From the NCBI RefSeq assembly GCF_000513115.1, contig NZ_BAUU01000012.1, positions 1 through 64,000 on the forward strand: a DNA stretch of 64,000 nt, read 5' to 3'. Positions 1 through 7,638 of the stretch are shown piece by piece. The position numbers were made by a program, and so were the translations under genes. Position 1 is the first letter of the stretch. Each line of letters begins with the position of its first letter. Below the pieces are notes generated by a model. It searched no databases. It was not told the origin of the DNA and saw only the letters and a list, made by a program, of their open reading frames with translations. Origin of the DNA: Halalkalibacter hemicellulosilyticusJCM 9152 (lineage in GTDB: Bacteria > Bacillota > Bacilli > Bacillales > Bacillaceae_D).

Positions 1-818
1 CACAAACAACAGAAAGAATATGTAATGCCATAATAAACTTTAACAAATTAGTAATTGATGAAGTCTGTGATCACGTAGTAGCAGTAAAGCCCCAGCTTGC
101 TTATTACGAAGTATATGGTAGCGCAGGAATTAAAGCTTTAGAAGAAACAATACAATATGCTCGGTCAAAAAACGTAATAGTAATTAACGATGCAAAAAGA
201 GGAGATATCGGTTCAACTTCAAAAGCATATGCACAAGCATTTTTAACCAATGGATCTTTATCAGGTGATATGGTCACTGTAAATCCTTTCTTAGGAAGTG
301 ATGGCTACAATCCTTTTATTGAAGTTGCACAAAAAAACAATAAAGGTCTATTTTTGTTACTAAAAACATCAAATCCTTCTTCATTCGAAATTCAGGATTT
401 AAAGCTACAAAATGGTGAAATCTTGTACATGCAAATGGCTCAAGATATAAATGCTTTAGCTGCAGCAACTAAAGGTGAAAATAACTACTCATTTATTGGA
501 ACTGTCGTAGGGGCAACCTACCCATCGGACGCAAAAAAAATAAGAGAATTGTTACCACACTCAATCTTTTTAGTACCTGGGTTAGGTGTACAAGGTGGAA
601 GAGCAGAAGATTTAGCTGTCTTCTTCGATGAAAAGGGTCTAGGAGCTGTTATCTCTTCATCCAGAGGAATTACGTATAGCTATTGTTTTAATAAAAAAGA
701 TGAAAATTGGAGAAACATTTCAAAAGAACAAATGTCTAAATCTATTGCTGATGCAACCATTACAGCAAAAAAACAGATCAATGAAGTTCGATTCAACACA
801 AACTCCTTAAAATGTTAA
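1..818 (+). CDS. pyrF: Orotidine 5'-phosphate decarboxylase, 5'-truncated by window edge
   Basis: Decarboxylates OMP to UMP, the last step of de novo pyrimidine synthesis, in the cytoplasm. The frame is open from base 3 with no start codon, so the true start lies outside the window and the internal ATG at 270 is not the start. The visible 271 residues hold the catalytic Asp-Lys-x-x-Asp signature as DAKRGDIGST (Asp codon at 189, Lys at 195, Asp at 204) and a phosphate-binding loop PGLGVQGG near base 576. The spacing and length fit the longer 'type 2' OMP decarboxylase subfamily rather than the ~240-residue Bacillus pyr-operon enzyme. No other pyr gene follows; the next gene is a resolvase, so the neighbourhood is accessory-like. 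The family call is secure; the subfamily is inferred. Confidence 0.88.
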   Translation, partial: QTTERICNAIINFNKLVIDEVCDHVVAVKPQLAYYEVYGSAGIKALEETIQYARSKNVIVINDAKRGDIGSTSKAYAQAFLTNGSLSGDMVTVNPFLGSDGYNPFIEVAQKNNKGLFLLLKTSNPSSFEIQDLKLQNGEILYMQMAQDINALAAATKGENNYSFIGTVVGATYPSDAKKIRELLPHSIFLVPGLGVQGGRAEDLAVFFDEKGLGAVISSSRGITYSYCFNKKDENWRNISKEQMSKSIADATITAKKQINEVRFNTNSLKC

Positions 819-950
819 TCTAAACAATTACTGATAACGAAGATTATGTGAAATAGGCCTACAAATAACTGTGCTTTCTTATTCCTCAATATCAGTTAAT
901 AGAAGATTTGTTGATCTTCAACAAACGGGCGCTATTCCGAAGTAACGATA

Positions 951-994
951 AAAGTCCAATTTCTTAATTTTAATTGAGAAATTGGGCTTTTTAT
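951..994 (+). terminator. Bidirectional terminator, copy A of an intergenic repeat
   Basis: Arms AGTCCAATTTCT and AGAAATTGGGCT pair around an AATT-rich loop and are followed by TTTTTATATTT. It lies downstream of pyrF. The preceding bases (TTCAACAAACGGGCGCT, 917-933) and the hairpin resemble the unit at 7350-7423, so this is a repeated intergenic cassette as well as a terminator. Confidence 0.7.
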
Positions 995-1000
995 ATTTAT

Positions 1001-1098
1001 TTATAGTGCAAAATAGCGCTTAAAATAGGTGCAAAATAACTCCTAAAGTGACAATCATAGTTAAGAGTGTCTCATAAGACGTGTCTCAAAAACGAGGT
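1001..1098 (+). promoter_or_regulatory. Possible res (recombination) region of the resolvase
   Basis: Directly upstream of the resolvase start there are two copies of GTGCAAAATA (1006-1015 and 1029-1038) and two copies of GTGTCTCA (1067-1074 and 1081-1088). GTCT-CATA-AGAC at 1069-1080 is a short palindrome. Serine resolvases usually bind clusters of imperfect inverted repeats next to their own gene and repress themselves there. The assignment rests on position and repeats only. Confidence 0.4.
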
Positions 1099-1104
1099 GA
1101 AATT

Positions 1105-1680
1105 TTGCAGAAAATCGGTTATATACGCGTCAGTTCGACTAGCCAAAATCCTTCAAGGCAATTTCAGCAATTGAACGAAATTGGAATGGATATTATTTAT
1201 GAAGAAAAAATTTCAGGAGCCACAAAGGATCGTGAACAACTTCAAAAAATGTTAGAGTATTTACAGGAAGGTGACATTATTTATGTTACAGATTTAACTC
1301 GGATCACTCGAAGTACGCAAGATTTATTTGAATTGATTGATTTAATACGAAATAAAAAGGCAAGTTTAAAATCACTTAAGGATACATGGCTAGATTTATC
1401 AGAAGATAATCCATACAGCCAATTCTTAATTACGGTAATGGCTGGTGTTAACCAATTAGAGCGAGACCTTATTCGTATGCGTCAGCGTGAAGGAATTGAA
1501 CTCGCAAAGAAAGAAGGGAAGTTTAAAGGACGGTTAAAGAAATATCATAAAAATCACGCAGGAATGAATTATGCAGTAAAGCTATATAAAGAAGGAAATA
1601 TGACTGTAAATCAAATTTGTGAAATTACAAATGTATCTAGGGCTTCATTATATAGAAAGCTGTCAGAAGTGAACAATTAG
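1105..1680 (+). CDS. Serine recombinase (resolvase/invertase family)
   Basis: Site-specific recombinase of the Tn3-resolvase type, which cuts and rejoins DNA through a covalent phosphoserine. A TTG start at 1105 is chosen because GAGGTG at 1094-1099 sits five bases upstream and gives the usual N-terminus MQKIGYIRVSS. A GTG at 1081 is possible but falls in the repeat region. The nucleophile is Ser10 in RVSS. The DLTRITRS segment, the long E-helix region (QLERDLIRMRQREGIELAKKEG) and a C-terminal helix-turn-helix (ICEITNVSRASLYRKL) follow in order. At 191 residues it has full resolvase length and looks intact. No transposase is visible beside it, so it is either the remnant of a transposon or a resident plasmid/phage-type recombinase. 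Confidence 0.85.
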   Translation: MQKIGYIRVSSTSQNPSRQFQQLNEIGMDIIYEEKISGATKDREQLQKMLEYLQEGDIIYVTDLTRITRSTQDLFELIDLIRNKKASLKSLKDTWLDLSEDNPYSQFLITVMAGVNQLERDLIRMRQREGIELAKKEGKFKGRLKKYHKNHAGMNYAVKLYKEGNMTVNQICEITNVSRASLYRKLSEVNN

Positions 1681-1819
1681 TCACTCCTTATTCCATATAA
1701 GGCCCCGATTGTGGAGTATCTCTAATTACGTAGTAGACTACATACTGCGCAACAAAGAAGTTGGCGTTTTACAACTGTCAATGAAACATCCCTTTCTTCG
1801 GCCATAATATTTTTAGAGG

Positions 1820-2025
1820 CTGGTGCAACAACCAGAATAGGATTAATCTACCATGAGTGCTTCCCATTGGAAGCAACAGTCTGTGATGCACTGAGGTGTC
1901 AGACTATCGGTTGGGCTCTAAGGCAACATAGTGTATCGACCTTCCTTTCCCCAGCCGTAGTAGCAGTATTGACGGTTTTTAAAAAATTTCATCCTCTGTG
2001 GTGCAGTGCTGATTTTTGCACTGCA
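1820..2025 (+). ncRNA. Unassigned structured region (candidate ncRNA)
   Basis: Five good hairpins follow one another: CTGGT/ACCAG (1820-1835), GCTTCC/GGAAGC with a four-base loop (1859-1874), AGTCTG/CAGACT (1878-1905), ACTAT..GTTG/CAAC..ATAGT (1903-1932) and TGCAGTGC/GCACTGCA (2002-2025). The third and fourth share bases 1903-1905, so they cannot both be fully formed. A terminator follows at 2285-2320, and no convincing protein is encoded. I do not recognise an RNA family: T-box, common riboswitch and complete group I intron cores are absent. The strand is assumed from the terminator. Confidence 0.35.
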
Positions 2026-2284
2026 TGGGTGGCTAAGGGGGGCTTTAACTCAATAAGGAATACAATTAAAGAGGCTAGATATTCAGGTTTTTATGCCTTT
2101 CCTGTATATTTGGGCTCCTTTTCCATTCTTGAACCAAACTGTAATAATTTCATCATTATTTTATTACCAATTACAACACAGATCATCACTATATTTTTTC
2201 CGGTTAATTATGAATATTCTTTTATTGATTTAAAGTAACAATCTTACTATTCCGGGGGATTATGAAAAATTACAGGTAAAGAAA

Positions 2285-2320
2285 AAGAACTGTCGAGTTG
2301 AATTCGATGGTTCTTTTTTT
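2285..2320 (+). terminator. Rho-independent terminator
   Basis: AAGAACTGTCGA and TCGATGGTTCTT pair (with G-U pairs) across a six-base loop, followed by a run of seven or more T. No plus-strand gene lies directly upstream, which hints that a transcript crosses the non-coding stretch 1700-2280. The remaining DNA from 2321 to 2600 holds nothing I can identify. Confidence 0.6.
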
Positions 2321-2602
2321 ATATATTTTCAATATGTCTAGCTCCACCCTTGTTTTCTCGGTGAAATATTCCTCTGCAATGATTATTTTCAAACTCGAAT
2401 TGGTACTTGAACTTTTTATCTTGAATTCTTTCTTCTTTAAGAGAGTAACCACTCTCCCGAGATTCTGACTTGTGGACTTTCTTTCAAATCAGGACCCATG
2501 GGGATTTTCCCGGGTGTTAGAATATAAAATTGTTGATTTTTAAAGGTCTAATTTTATGAGAATCTAGTTACTCAATTAAATATAGGTAAAAAGCCCTGTT
2601 TT

Positions 2603-2641
2603 TTTGCGAAGATTGTCGAATGTATATTCATAATTGTCGAA
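2603..2641 (+). promoter_or_regulatory. Two Spo0A-box-like sites upstream of the che/EAL operon
   Basis: TTGTCGAA, the published Spo0A (0A-box) consensus, occurs at 2613-2620 and again at 2634-2641, 21 bp apart, in the same orientation. A weaker match TTTGCGAA lies 10 bp before the first. The second box overlaps the proposed -35 of the promoter, the arrangement found at Spo0A-controlled sigma-A promoters. Confidence 0.5.
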
Positions 2642-2661
2642 TTATAGTATATTGGTACTAA
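2634..2661 (+). promoter_or_regulatory. Putative sigma-A promoter of the EAL/che operon
   Basis: TTGTCG (2634-2639), a 16-bp spacer and TACTAA (2656-2661). Transcription would begin close to 2670, right at the 5' end of the c-di-GMP riboswitch aptamer. Confidence 0.45.
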
Positions 2662-2670
2662 ATTAATAGT

Positions 2671-2756
2671 TACCGATAATGGCAAACTTATCGAAAGGTA
2701 GGGACGCAAAGCCACGGGCCTAAAGCATTAATGCTATGGTAGCCGAGCCACCGAAG
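2671..2756 (+). ncRNA. Cyclic di-GMP-I (GEMM-I) riboswitch aptamer
   Basis: The segment matches the class I c-di-GMP aptamer (Vc2-like): GGCAAAC, then a GAAA tetraloop hairpin (TATCGAAAGGTA), the core GGGACGCAAAGCCACGGGCC, TAAAGC, the second stem CATTAATG and the tail ATGGTAGCCGAGCCACCGA. A GNRA loop docking into the second stem is preserved. It precedes a c-di-GMP phosphodiesterase gene and is followed by a terminator hairpin, so it senses the molecule that the first gene degrades. Whether ligand turns expression on or off cannot be read with certainty. Confidence 0.93.
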
Positions 2757-2769
2757 AAAAACTAGTCAA

Positions 2770-2803
2770 AAGGCGACCTAGATTCTTCAGGTCGTCTTTT
2801 CTA
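2770..2803 (+). terminator. Riboswitch expression-platform terminator
   Basis: GGCGACCT pairs with AGGTCGTC across a nine-base loop and is followed by TTTTCTATTTT. It sits 14 bases after the aptamer and about 28 bases before the EAL start codon, so it is the likely output element of the riboswitch. Confidence 0.8.
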
Positions 2804-2830
2804 TTTTAATCAATAAGGTGGAGGAGATCA

Positions 2831-3550
2831 TTGTCTATTAAAAATTCAATAAATGAAGGTAAGTTTTTTCACCACTACCAACCTATCCTATCTTTAAAAT
2901 GTGGTGAGAGGTTAGGTTATGAGGTACTTCTAAGATCTGAACACTATACTAATCCTGAAATTATTTTCAAAGAAGCAATAGAAGAAAAGGTCCTTTATGA
3001 ATTAGATTCTCATTCTTTATATAAAGGCATATCTACCTTTGTTGCTGAGGGATTTGTAAGAGGAGAAGGGAAATTGTTTTTGAATGTGTTGCCATCAACC
3101 ATTCTAAATCCAGAGTTTCTTTCCTTTATAAGTCAGAGTGTTGAAGAAAAATTATTAGACCGTCAGGATATTGTACTAGAAATTTCAGAAACAGAAATAA
3201 TTGAACAACTGGAAGAGTTTATGGAGAAAATCGTTGAATTGAAAAAGGCTGGGTTTACGATCGCGATAGATGATATAGGAAATGGATATTCCAATCTAAA
3301 AACAATCATTGAGCTTAATCCCAATTTTTTAAAGCTTGATAGATATTTCTCGAAAAATCTTTCATTATCTACACAAAAGCAAACTATTATAACATTCCTG
3401 TTAGCTTATTGTAATCAGCAAGAAAGTCAGTTGATTCTGGAAGGAATAGAAAATAAAGAAGACATGGAAATAGCAAAATCTTTAGATGTTCCAATAGCCC
3501 AAGGATACTATCTTGGAAAACCAAGTCTATTAAAGAGAGGTTCAAAATGA
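2831..3550 (+). CDS. EAL-domain c-di-GMP phosphodiesterase
   Basis: A stand-alone EAL protein that hydrolyses c-di-GMP to pGpG in the cytoplasm. A TTG start at 2831 is set by GAGGAG at 2821-2826. The 239 residues are one EAL domain with the catalytic and metal ligands in place: EVLLR (the 'EAL' motif, Glu31), Asn85 in FLNV, Glu117 in LEISE, Asp147-Asp148 in IAIDDIGNGYS, Lys168, Glu204 in EGIEN and Gln224 in QGYYLGKP. The loop-6 motif reads DDIGNGYS instead of DDFGTGYS but keeps both Asp. There is no sensor or membrane segment. It is controlled by the c-di-GMP riboswitch upstream and is probably co-transcribed with the CheY gene 36 bp downstream, giving feedback on local c-di-GMP. Confidence 0.92.
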   Translation: MSIKNSINEGKFFHHYQPILSLKCGERLGYEVLLRSEHYTNPEIIFKEAIEEKVLYELDSHSLYKGISTFVAEGFVRGEGKLFLNVLPSTILNPEFLSFISQSVEEKLLDRQDIVLEISETEIIEQLEEFMEKIVELKKAGFTIAIDDIGNGYSNLKTIIELNPNFLKLDRYFSKNLSLSTQKQTIITFLLAYCNQQESQLILEGIENKEDMEIAKSLDVPIAQGYYLGKPSLLKRGSK

Positions 3551-3586
3551 TTAATTTGGAGTGCCATAATGAGGGGAGCTTAAGGT

Positions 3587-3937
3587 GTGAAAACGGTAAT
3601 GATCGCAGATGATTCTTCATTTATGCGAACTAGAATAAGGCAAATTATTGAACAGGATCTTTATTGTGTAATTGCAGAGGCTAGTGACGGAGAAGAGGTA
3701 ATAAGTAGTTTTAAGGTCTATGCACCAGAAATCGTTTTACTTGATTTAACCATGCCTAAAGTTGATGGGTTAACCGCTCTGAAAGAAATCATGACAATCA
3801 ATAAGGATACAAAAGTTGTCATATTTTCAGCACTAGCAACAAGTTATACCATTATAGAAGCACTCAGGTTAGGAGCAAAGGATTTTATAGTAAAACCTTA
3901 CTTTGACGAGCTAGTATCAGCAATAAATAAGCTCTAA
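3587..3937 (+). CDS. CheY-like single-domain response regulator
   Basis: A 116-residue receiver domain without an output domain. The GTG start at 3587 follows GAGGGGAG. The acidic pocket (Asp8, Asp9), phosphoacceptor Asp53 in LLDLTMP, Ser81 in place of the conserved Thr/Ser, and Lys103 in VKP are all present, so it should be phosphorylated. It probably relays signals to the flagellar motor or to a phosphatase/methylation enzyme, as CheY does. Its position between the EAL gene and cheW/MCP makes chemotaxis the most likely pathway. No CheA kinase gene lies in the window, so the phosphodonor must be elsewhere. Confidence 0.88.
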   Translation: MKTVMIADDSSFMRTRIRQIIEQDLYCVIAEASDGEEVISSFKVYAPEIVLLDLTMPKVDGLTALKEIMTINKDTKVVIFSALATSYTIIEALRLGAKDFIVKPYFDELVSAINKL

Positions 3938-4082
3938 CTGTTGCCTTAAATTCCTTATAACACATTACTCCAGCTAAGAATCTTACTAACAGTTAAGACA
4001 TTTCTGACATAGGGTATGTTTCTCACTTTTTGAATTAGTATACAAACAGACTATTTTATTTTAACTTTACGATTGTTGCAAA

Positions 4083-4216
4083 GGATAGTGACCCTGTTAC
4101 TGAGCAATGATCCCCGAAATGAAAAAATGTGTAATTGGTGTAAAGTAGAGTCCCTGCTTCTTGCTAATAACGCGTTTAATTCAAGTATGTCTTGAATTAA
4201 AGGTATTTTTATTTTT
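4083..4216 (+). promoter_or_regulatory. Structured leader and terminator ahead of cheW
   Basis: The 306-bp gap between cheY and cheW holds a hairpin with GGAT/ATCC outside and AGTGA/TTACT inside (4083-4113), then an 11-bp perfect inverted repeat TTTAATTCAAG/CTTGAATTAAA (4175-4201) followed by GGTATTTTTATTTTT. The second hairpin is a credible terminator. It may end the EAL-cheY transcript or attenuate cheW. The c-di-GMP aptamer core is not repeated here. Confidence 0.5.
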
Positions 4217-4243
4217 GCAAAATTTAAAGAAAGGGGAATCATA

Positions 4244-4717
4244 ATGGAAAAATATGTTGTAATCAATATTGCTAATCAAGAGTTTGGAATAAATATTCAG
4301 AATGTGACATCGATAGAAAAGGTAAGCAATCCCACTTCTGTACCCAATATGGAGAAATATGTTAAGGGGATTGTGAATATTCGAGGTACCATTTACCCTG
4401 TTATTGATTCGAGTCAATTATTTTTTAATACATCGACGATCCTTACAGATCAGACCCGATTTATCATGATTAACACCGAAGATGTCGTCGCATGCTTCTT
4501 AGTCGATTACGCAAAGGAAATACTAAGCTTTGATAACGATAAAATTAAACCATTTAGTCAAATATCATCTTCATCCTCGGCTTTATTTGAGGGGATTGTT
4601 ACTATTCAGGAGAGGTTGGTATCAATCATTAATGTGAAAGAAATGATTCATTCACTAGATAATTTTGCGATGATTCAAACTCAGGTTGAACAATCTGCAT
4701 TGAATCAGTTGAATTAA
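4244..4717 (+). CDS. cheW: CheW-like chemotaxis coupling protein
   Basis: Adaptor that links chemoreceptors to the CheA kinase in signalling arrays at the inner face of the membrane. The 157 residues form one CheW/SH3-like domain, with the characteristic start YVVINIANQEFGINIQNV, the VPNMEKYVKGIVNIRG segment and the IDSSQLF region. ATG at 4244 follows AAAGGGGAATC. It is 40 bp upstream of the MCP gene, so the two are likely one transcript and form a receptor-coupler pair. It is shorter than CheV and has no receiver domain. Confidence 0.88.
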   Translation: MEKYVVINIANQEFGINIQNVTSIEKVSNPTSVPNMEKYVKGIVNIRGTIYPVIDSSQLFFNTSTILTDQTRFIMINTEDVVACFLVDYAKEILSFDNDKIKPFSQISSSSSALFEGIVTIQERLVSIINVKEMIHSLDNFAMIQTQVEQSALNQLN

Positions 4718-4757
4718 CAATTTACAAATAATTTAACTATTAAAGAGGTGTATTGAC

Positions 4758-6449
4758 ATGAAAGTGAAATTAAAATTAGGTACAAAAATTAACTTAATTG
4801 TTTTAGCTATCATTCTATCTTTATCAACTATTGTTGGGGTTGTTGTATTTAACGAAATTACAAAAGGTGTTAAGGCGTTTGCTATTGAAAAAGCAAAAGG
4901 AGATTTGAGTTTGGCCTATCGATATATCGATAATAAATACCCTGGGGACTGGAAAATTGAGGATAACCTACTCTATAAGGGAACGACTGTCATGAATGAA
5001 AATTTCGAAGTGGTAGATAAAATTGGTGACGATACCGGTGATACTGTTACGATTTTTCAGGGTGATACTCGTATAGCAACAAATGTCATGAAAGATGGTA
5101 ATAGGGCAATTGGTACTCAAGTTTCTCCTGAGGTAGTAGAAAAAGTTTTAAAAAGTGGAGAGGATTTTTATGGAGAAGCTTATGTGGCAGGAAATATGTA
5201 CCAGACAGCTTATATGCCCATTAAAAATGCAAGTGATGAAATTATCGGGATTTTTTATGTAGGTGCTTCTGAAAAGATTATTGACTCGATCCTGTCTTCT
5301 TTCTTAATTAAATTTATTTCAGTGCTAGTCATTATGGTTGTATTATCATCTGTTATCGTATATTGGTTTACTAGGAGAATAAAAAAGAGACTATCAACCA
5401 TTACTAATGCACTCCAATGTGCAGGGAGCGGAGACTTTACTACCAGAGTGAGCGATAATGCGGGTGATGAACTAAGTGACCTTTCTACAAGCTATAACCA
5501 AATGACCGAAAATATAAAAGTAATGATAAACGAAGTAATTGAGACCTCTGAACAAGTTGCGGCTTCCTCTGAGGAATTAACGGCTAGTGCGGAACAAACG
5601 AGTCAAGCAACCGAAACGATTACAGAATCCATTCAACAAGTTGCAAATGGAGCAGAGCATGCAACTGCTAGTGTGCAAGAAAGTGCAACAGCATTGGAAG
5701 AAGTATCAAAGGGTGTCCAGTCGATCGCAGAAAATGCCTCTACGATATCAGGAGTAAGTTCCCAGGCAACTCAAAAAGCTAAAGAGGGCGAAGAACTTGT
5801 CGGCCAAACAGTTCAACAAATTAATGCTATTAGCCTATCAGTTAATGAAAGTGGAGAAGTTATAAAAGTGTTAGATAATCGTTCAAAGGAAATTGGAAAT
5901 ATAACCAAAGCGATATCTGCCATTGCGGAGCAGACTAATTTACTGGCATTAAATGCCGCAATAGAGGCAGCTCGAGCTGGTGAACATGGGAAAGGTTTTG
6001 CAGTCGTTGCAGATGAAGTCCGTAAGCTAGCAGAACAATCCCAACAATCTTCTTCACAAATTTCAAGTTTAATTCTTGAAATTCAACAAGATATGGATCG
6101 ATCTAATAGTTCAATTGAACAAGTAACGATTGATGTGAATATAGGTCTAGATATCGTGCAGCAAACGGAAGGTAGCTTTAAAGAAATTCTAGAGTTTATG
6201 GAAAGGCTGGTTGTCCAGATTAATGATATGGCAGCTACAGCAGAAGAAGTTTCCGCAAGTACTGAGGAGGTTGCAGCAACCGTAATGGGTATCACACAGA
6301 TTGCTACTAATACTTCATCTCACTCTCAAAACGTTGCTGCATCTGCAGAAGAACAGCTCGCTTCAATGGAAGAGATATCTGCATCAGCAAGCTCATTATC
6401 AAATATGTCAGAAAGTCTTCAGGAGTTGATTAGAAAGTTTAAAGTTTAA
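4758..6449 (+). CDS. Methyl-accepting chemotaxis protein with Cache-type sensor
   Basis: Transmembrane chemoreceptor of 563 residues. Segment 12-33 is the first membrane helix. Residues 36-180 form an extracytoplasmic sensor that looks like a single-Cache domain ([26 protein letters not shown] near its end). TM2 is at about 182-205, HAMP at about 206-258, and a long helical signalling domain runs to the end. The hairpin tip that contacts CheA and CheW is at about residue 394 ([20 protein letters not shown]). Possible methylation pairs (EEL/EEV with Q/E) flank it. The ligand cannot be told from sequence. RBS AGAGGTG precedes ATG 4758. With the CheW it makes a compact receptor unit. Confidence 0.92.
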   Translation: MKVKLKLGTKINLIVLAIILSLSTIVGVVVFNEITKGVKAFAIEKAKGDLSLAYRYIDNKYPGDWKIEDNLLYKGTTVMNENFEVVDKIGDDTGDTVTIFQGDTRIATNVMKDGNRAIGTQVSPEVVEKVLKSGEDFYGEAYVAGNMYQTAYMPIKNASDEIIGIFYVGASEKIIDSILSSFLIKFISVLVIMVVLSSVIVYWFTRRIKKRLSTITNALQCAGSGDFTTRVSDNAGDELSDLSTSYNQMTENIKVMINEVIETSEQVAASSEELTASAEQTSQATETITESIQQVANGAEHATASVQESATALEEVSKGVQSIAENASTISGVSSQATQKAKEGEELVGQTVQQINAISLSVNESGEVIKVLDNRSKEIGNITKAISAIAEQTNLLALNAAIEAARAGEHGKGFAVVADEVRKLAEQSQQSSSQISSLILEIQQDMDRSNSSIEQVTIDVNIGLDIVQQTEGSFKEILEFMERLVVQINDMAATAEEVSASTEEVAATVMGITQIATNTSSHSQNVAASAEEQLASMEEISASASSLSNMSESLQELIRKFKV

Positions 6450-6503
6450 GATGATTTAATTTGACACTTTTACTATTTATAATTATGTAGGAGGTTTAGA
6501 TAC

Positions 6504-7070
6504 ATGAGAAGAAACTGGACAATTGAAGAAGTCACTTACTTAGAAGAGAATGTCGGAAAATTCCAAGTTTCGACAATTGCCCGGAATCTTAATAGAAGTG
6601 AACAGTCTGTCCTACTAAAAATGAAAAGATTAGGAATCGCCAATACTAAGGCGCAATTTGGTCTGATCACTGTCGGGGAATTAAGTAAACTATTGAAAAT
6701 TGAACGGAATATCGTTTGTGGATGGGTCCGTAACCATGGATTAAAATGCATTCAAAAGTCAACTAGAAGTTCGAAAAAGTTTTGGTTTGTAAATCCAATG
6801 GACTTCTGGAGCTGGGCCGAACAAAATAAAAGAAAGATAGATTTTTCTAAGATCGAGCCCCACTCCATTCCCCCGGAACCTGAGTGGTTAAAGGTGGAAA
6901 GGTCAAAGACAAAAGAAGAATCAATTTATAAAAGTTGGACCACCAAGGAGATAAAGGATTTATTACATCTCATTTCCTTAGGTAAGAGCTACGAGGATGT
7001 AGCGAAGAAATTAAGTAGAACAACCACTAGTGTAGAAAGAAAATACACGCGTAGCAGGAAGTATGGCTGA
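6504..7070 (+). CDS. SANT/Myb-like and HTH DNA-binding protein
   Basis: 188 residues with an N-terminal Myb/SANT-like helix bundle (NWTIEEVTYLEENVGKFQV, ARNLNRSEQSVLLKMKRLGI), a middle helix-turn-helix of excisionase type (LITVGELSKLLKIERNIVCGWVR) and a second SANT-like unit at the C-terminus (SWTTKEIKDLLHLISLGKSY, KLSRTTTSVERK). Proteins of this layout occur in bacilli and their phages, but no function is established that I can name. AGGAGG precedes ATG 6504. It stands 54 bp after the MCP gene on the same strand, so it could be the last gene of that operon. A transcription-factor role is inferred. Confidence 0.65.
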   Translation: MRRNWTIEEVTYLEENVGKFQVSTIARNLNRSEQSVLLKMKRLGIANTKAQFGLITVGELSKLLKIERNIVCGWVRNHGLKCIQKSTRSSKKFWFVNPMDFWSWAEQNKRKIDFSKIEPHSIPPEPEWLKVERSKTKEESIYKSWTTKEIKDLLHLISLGKSYEDVAKKLSRTTTSVERKYTRSRKYG

Positions 7071-7349
7071 TTAGTATTTTTCCTGTGGAAATAGTGAGAA
7101 GTTGTAAACCCTTAAAAGGACTTTAAGGTCAGGCTGTCGAGAAACCCTTGACAGCTTATTTTCGTTTATATTCAGGGAGTGGATATCATTTACAAACTTA
7201 AAATAGACACTCAGAAAAGAAATAGGTAGTTTAAAAGAAAAGAAATTAGAATTGAGTTGTTTAGCTAACTTGGGATAATATTGAAGAAGAAGTAACAAAA
7301 CAAAGTGCTGCATAGTACAAGAATACTGTTCAACAAAAAAATTATATTC

Positions 7350-7423
7350 AACAATCAGGCGCTTTAATTTAGAAATGAAAAAAGCCTAATTTCTTCACAG
7401 TTAATTGAGAAATTAGGCTTTTT
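7350..7423 (+). repeat. Intergenic repeat copy B with bidirectional terminator
   Basis: TTCAACAATCAGGCGCTTT at 7348-7366 followed by AAAGCCTAATTTCT/AGAAATTAGGCTTTTT (7381-7423). Sequence order and hairpin match copy A at 917-994. It ends the operon of the Myb-like gene. The rest of the 7071-7380 gap shows no gene. Confidence 0.6.
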
Positions 7424-7464
7424 GATATTGAAATTTCCTTAACGTTGTAAATCCGCATTTTCCT

Positions 7465-7583
7465 GACGCTACCCCAAATAGAGCAATCTGATCAAACCAG
7501 GCATCATTATCATAAGCACCTCCTCGTTATCAAATGAAGGAGGTGCTTATTTATGTCAAAAACCCCATATGACTGGTAGCGTC
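7465..7583. repeat. 119-bp nested palindromic mini-element
   Basis: The outer arms GACGCTACC (7465-7473) and GGTAGCGTC (7575-7583) enclose a 13-bp perfect inner palindrome ATAAGCACCTCCT (7512-7524) / AGGAGGTGCTTAT (7538-7550) with a 13-base loop. The inner arm is a perfect Shine-Dalgarno and its complement. On each strand an ATG follows it and starts a short frame that ends at the TAG inside the outer arm: plus 7553-7579 (MSKTPYDW) and minus 7513-7469 (14 codons). T6 follows the right arm. It may be a terminator pair, a MITE-like element or a peptide-coding leader. I do not recognise it. Confidence 0.6.
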
Positions 7584-7638
7584 GTTTTTTCTCTATCCTT
7601 TGGCAAAAATGATTAATTTATTTACAGTACAGTTTGCT

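Noticed and set aside
1878-1932. Group I intron P7-like pairing (GACTAT with ATAGT)
   Set aside because: The two strands are only about 20 bases apart, leaving no room for P3/P8, and the other core elements are not found.
1867-2238. 123-codon open frame in the hairpin-rich region
   Set aside because: No RBS, no ATG-type context, low-complexity hydrophobic tail and no family features; the frame runs across strong hairpins.
2270-2452. 60-codon minus-strand frame
   Set aside because: Overlaps the terminator at 2285-2320, Lys/Ile-rich with no RBS or similarity.
4083-4216. Second c-di-GMP riboswitch before cheW
   Set aside because: No GACGCAAAG core, no GNRA loop/receptor pair and no class II motif is present.
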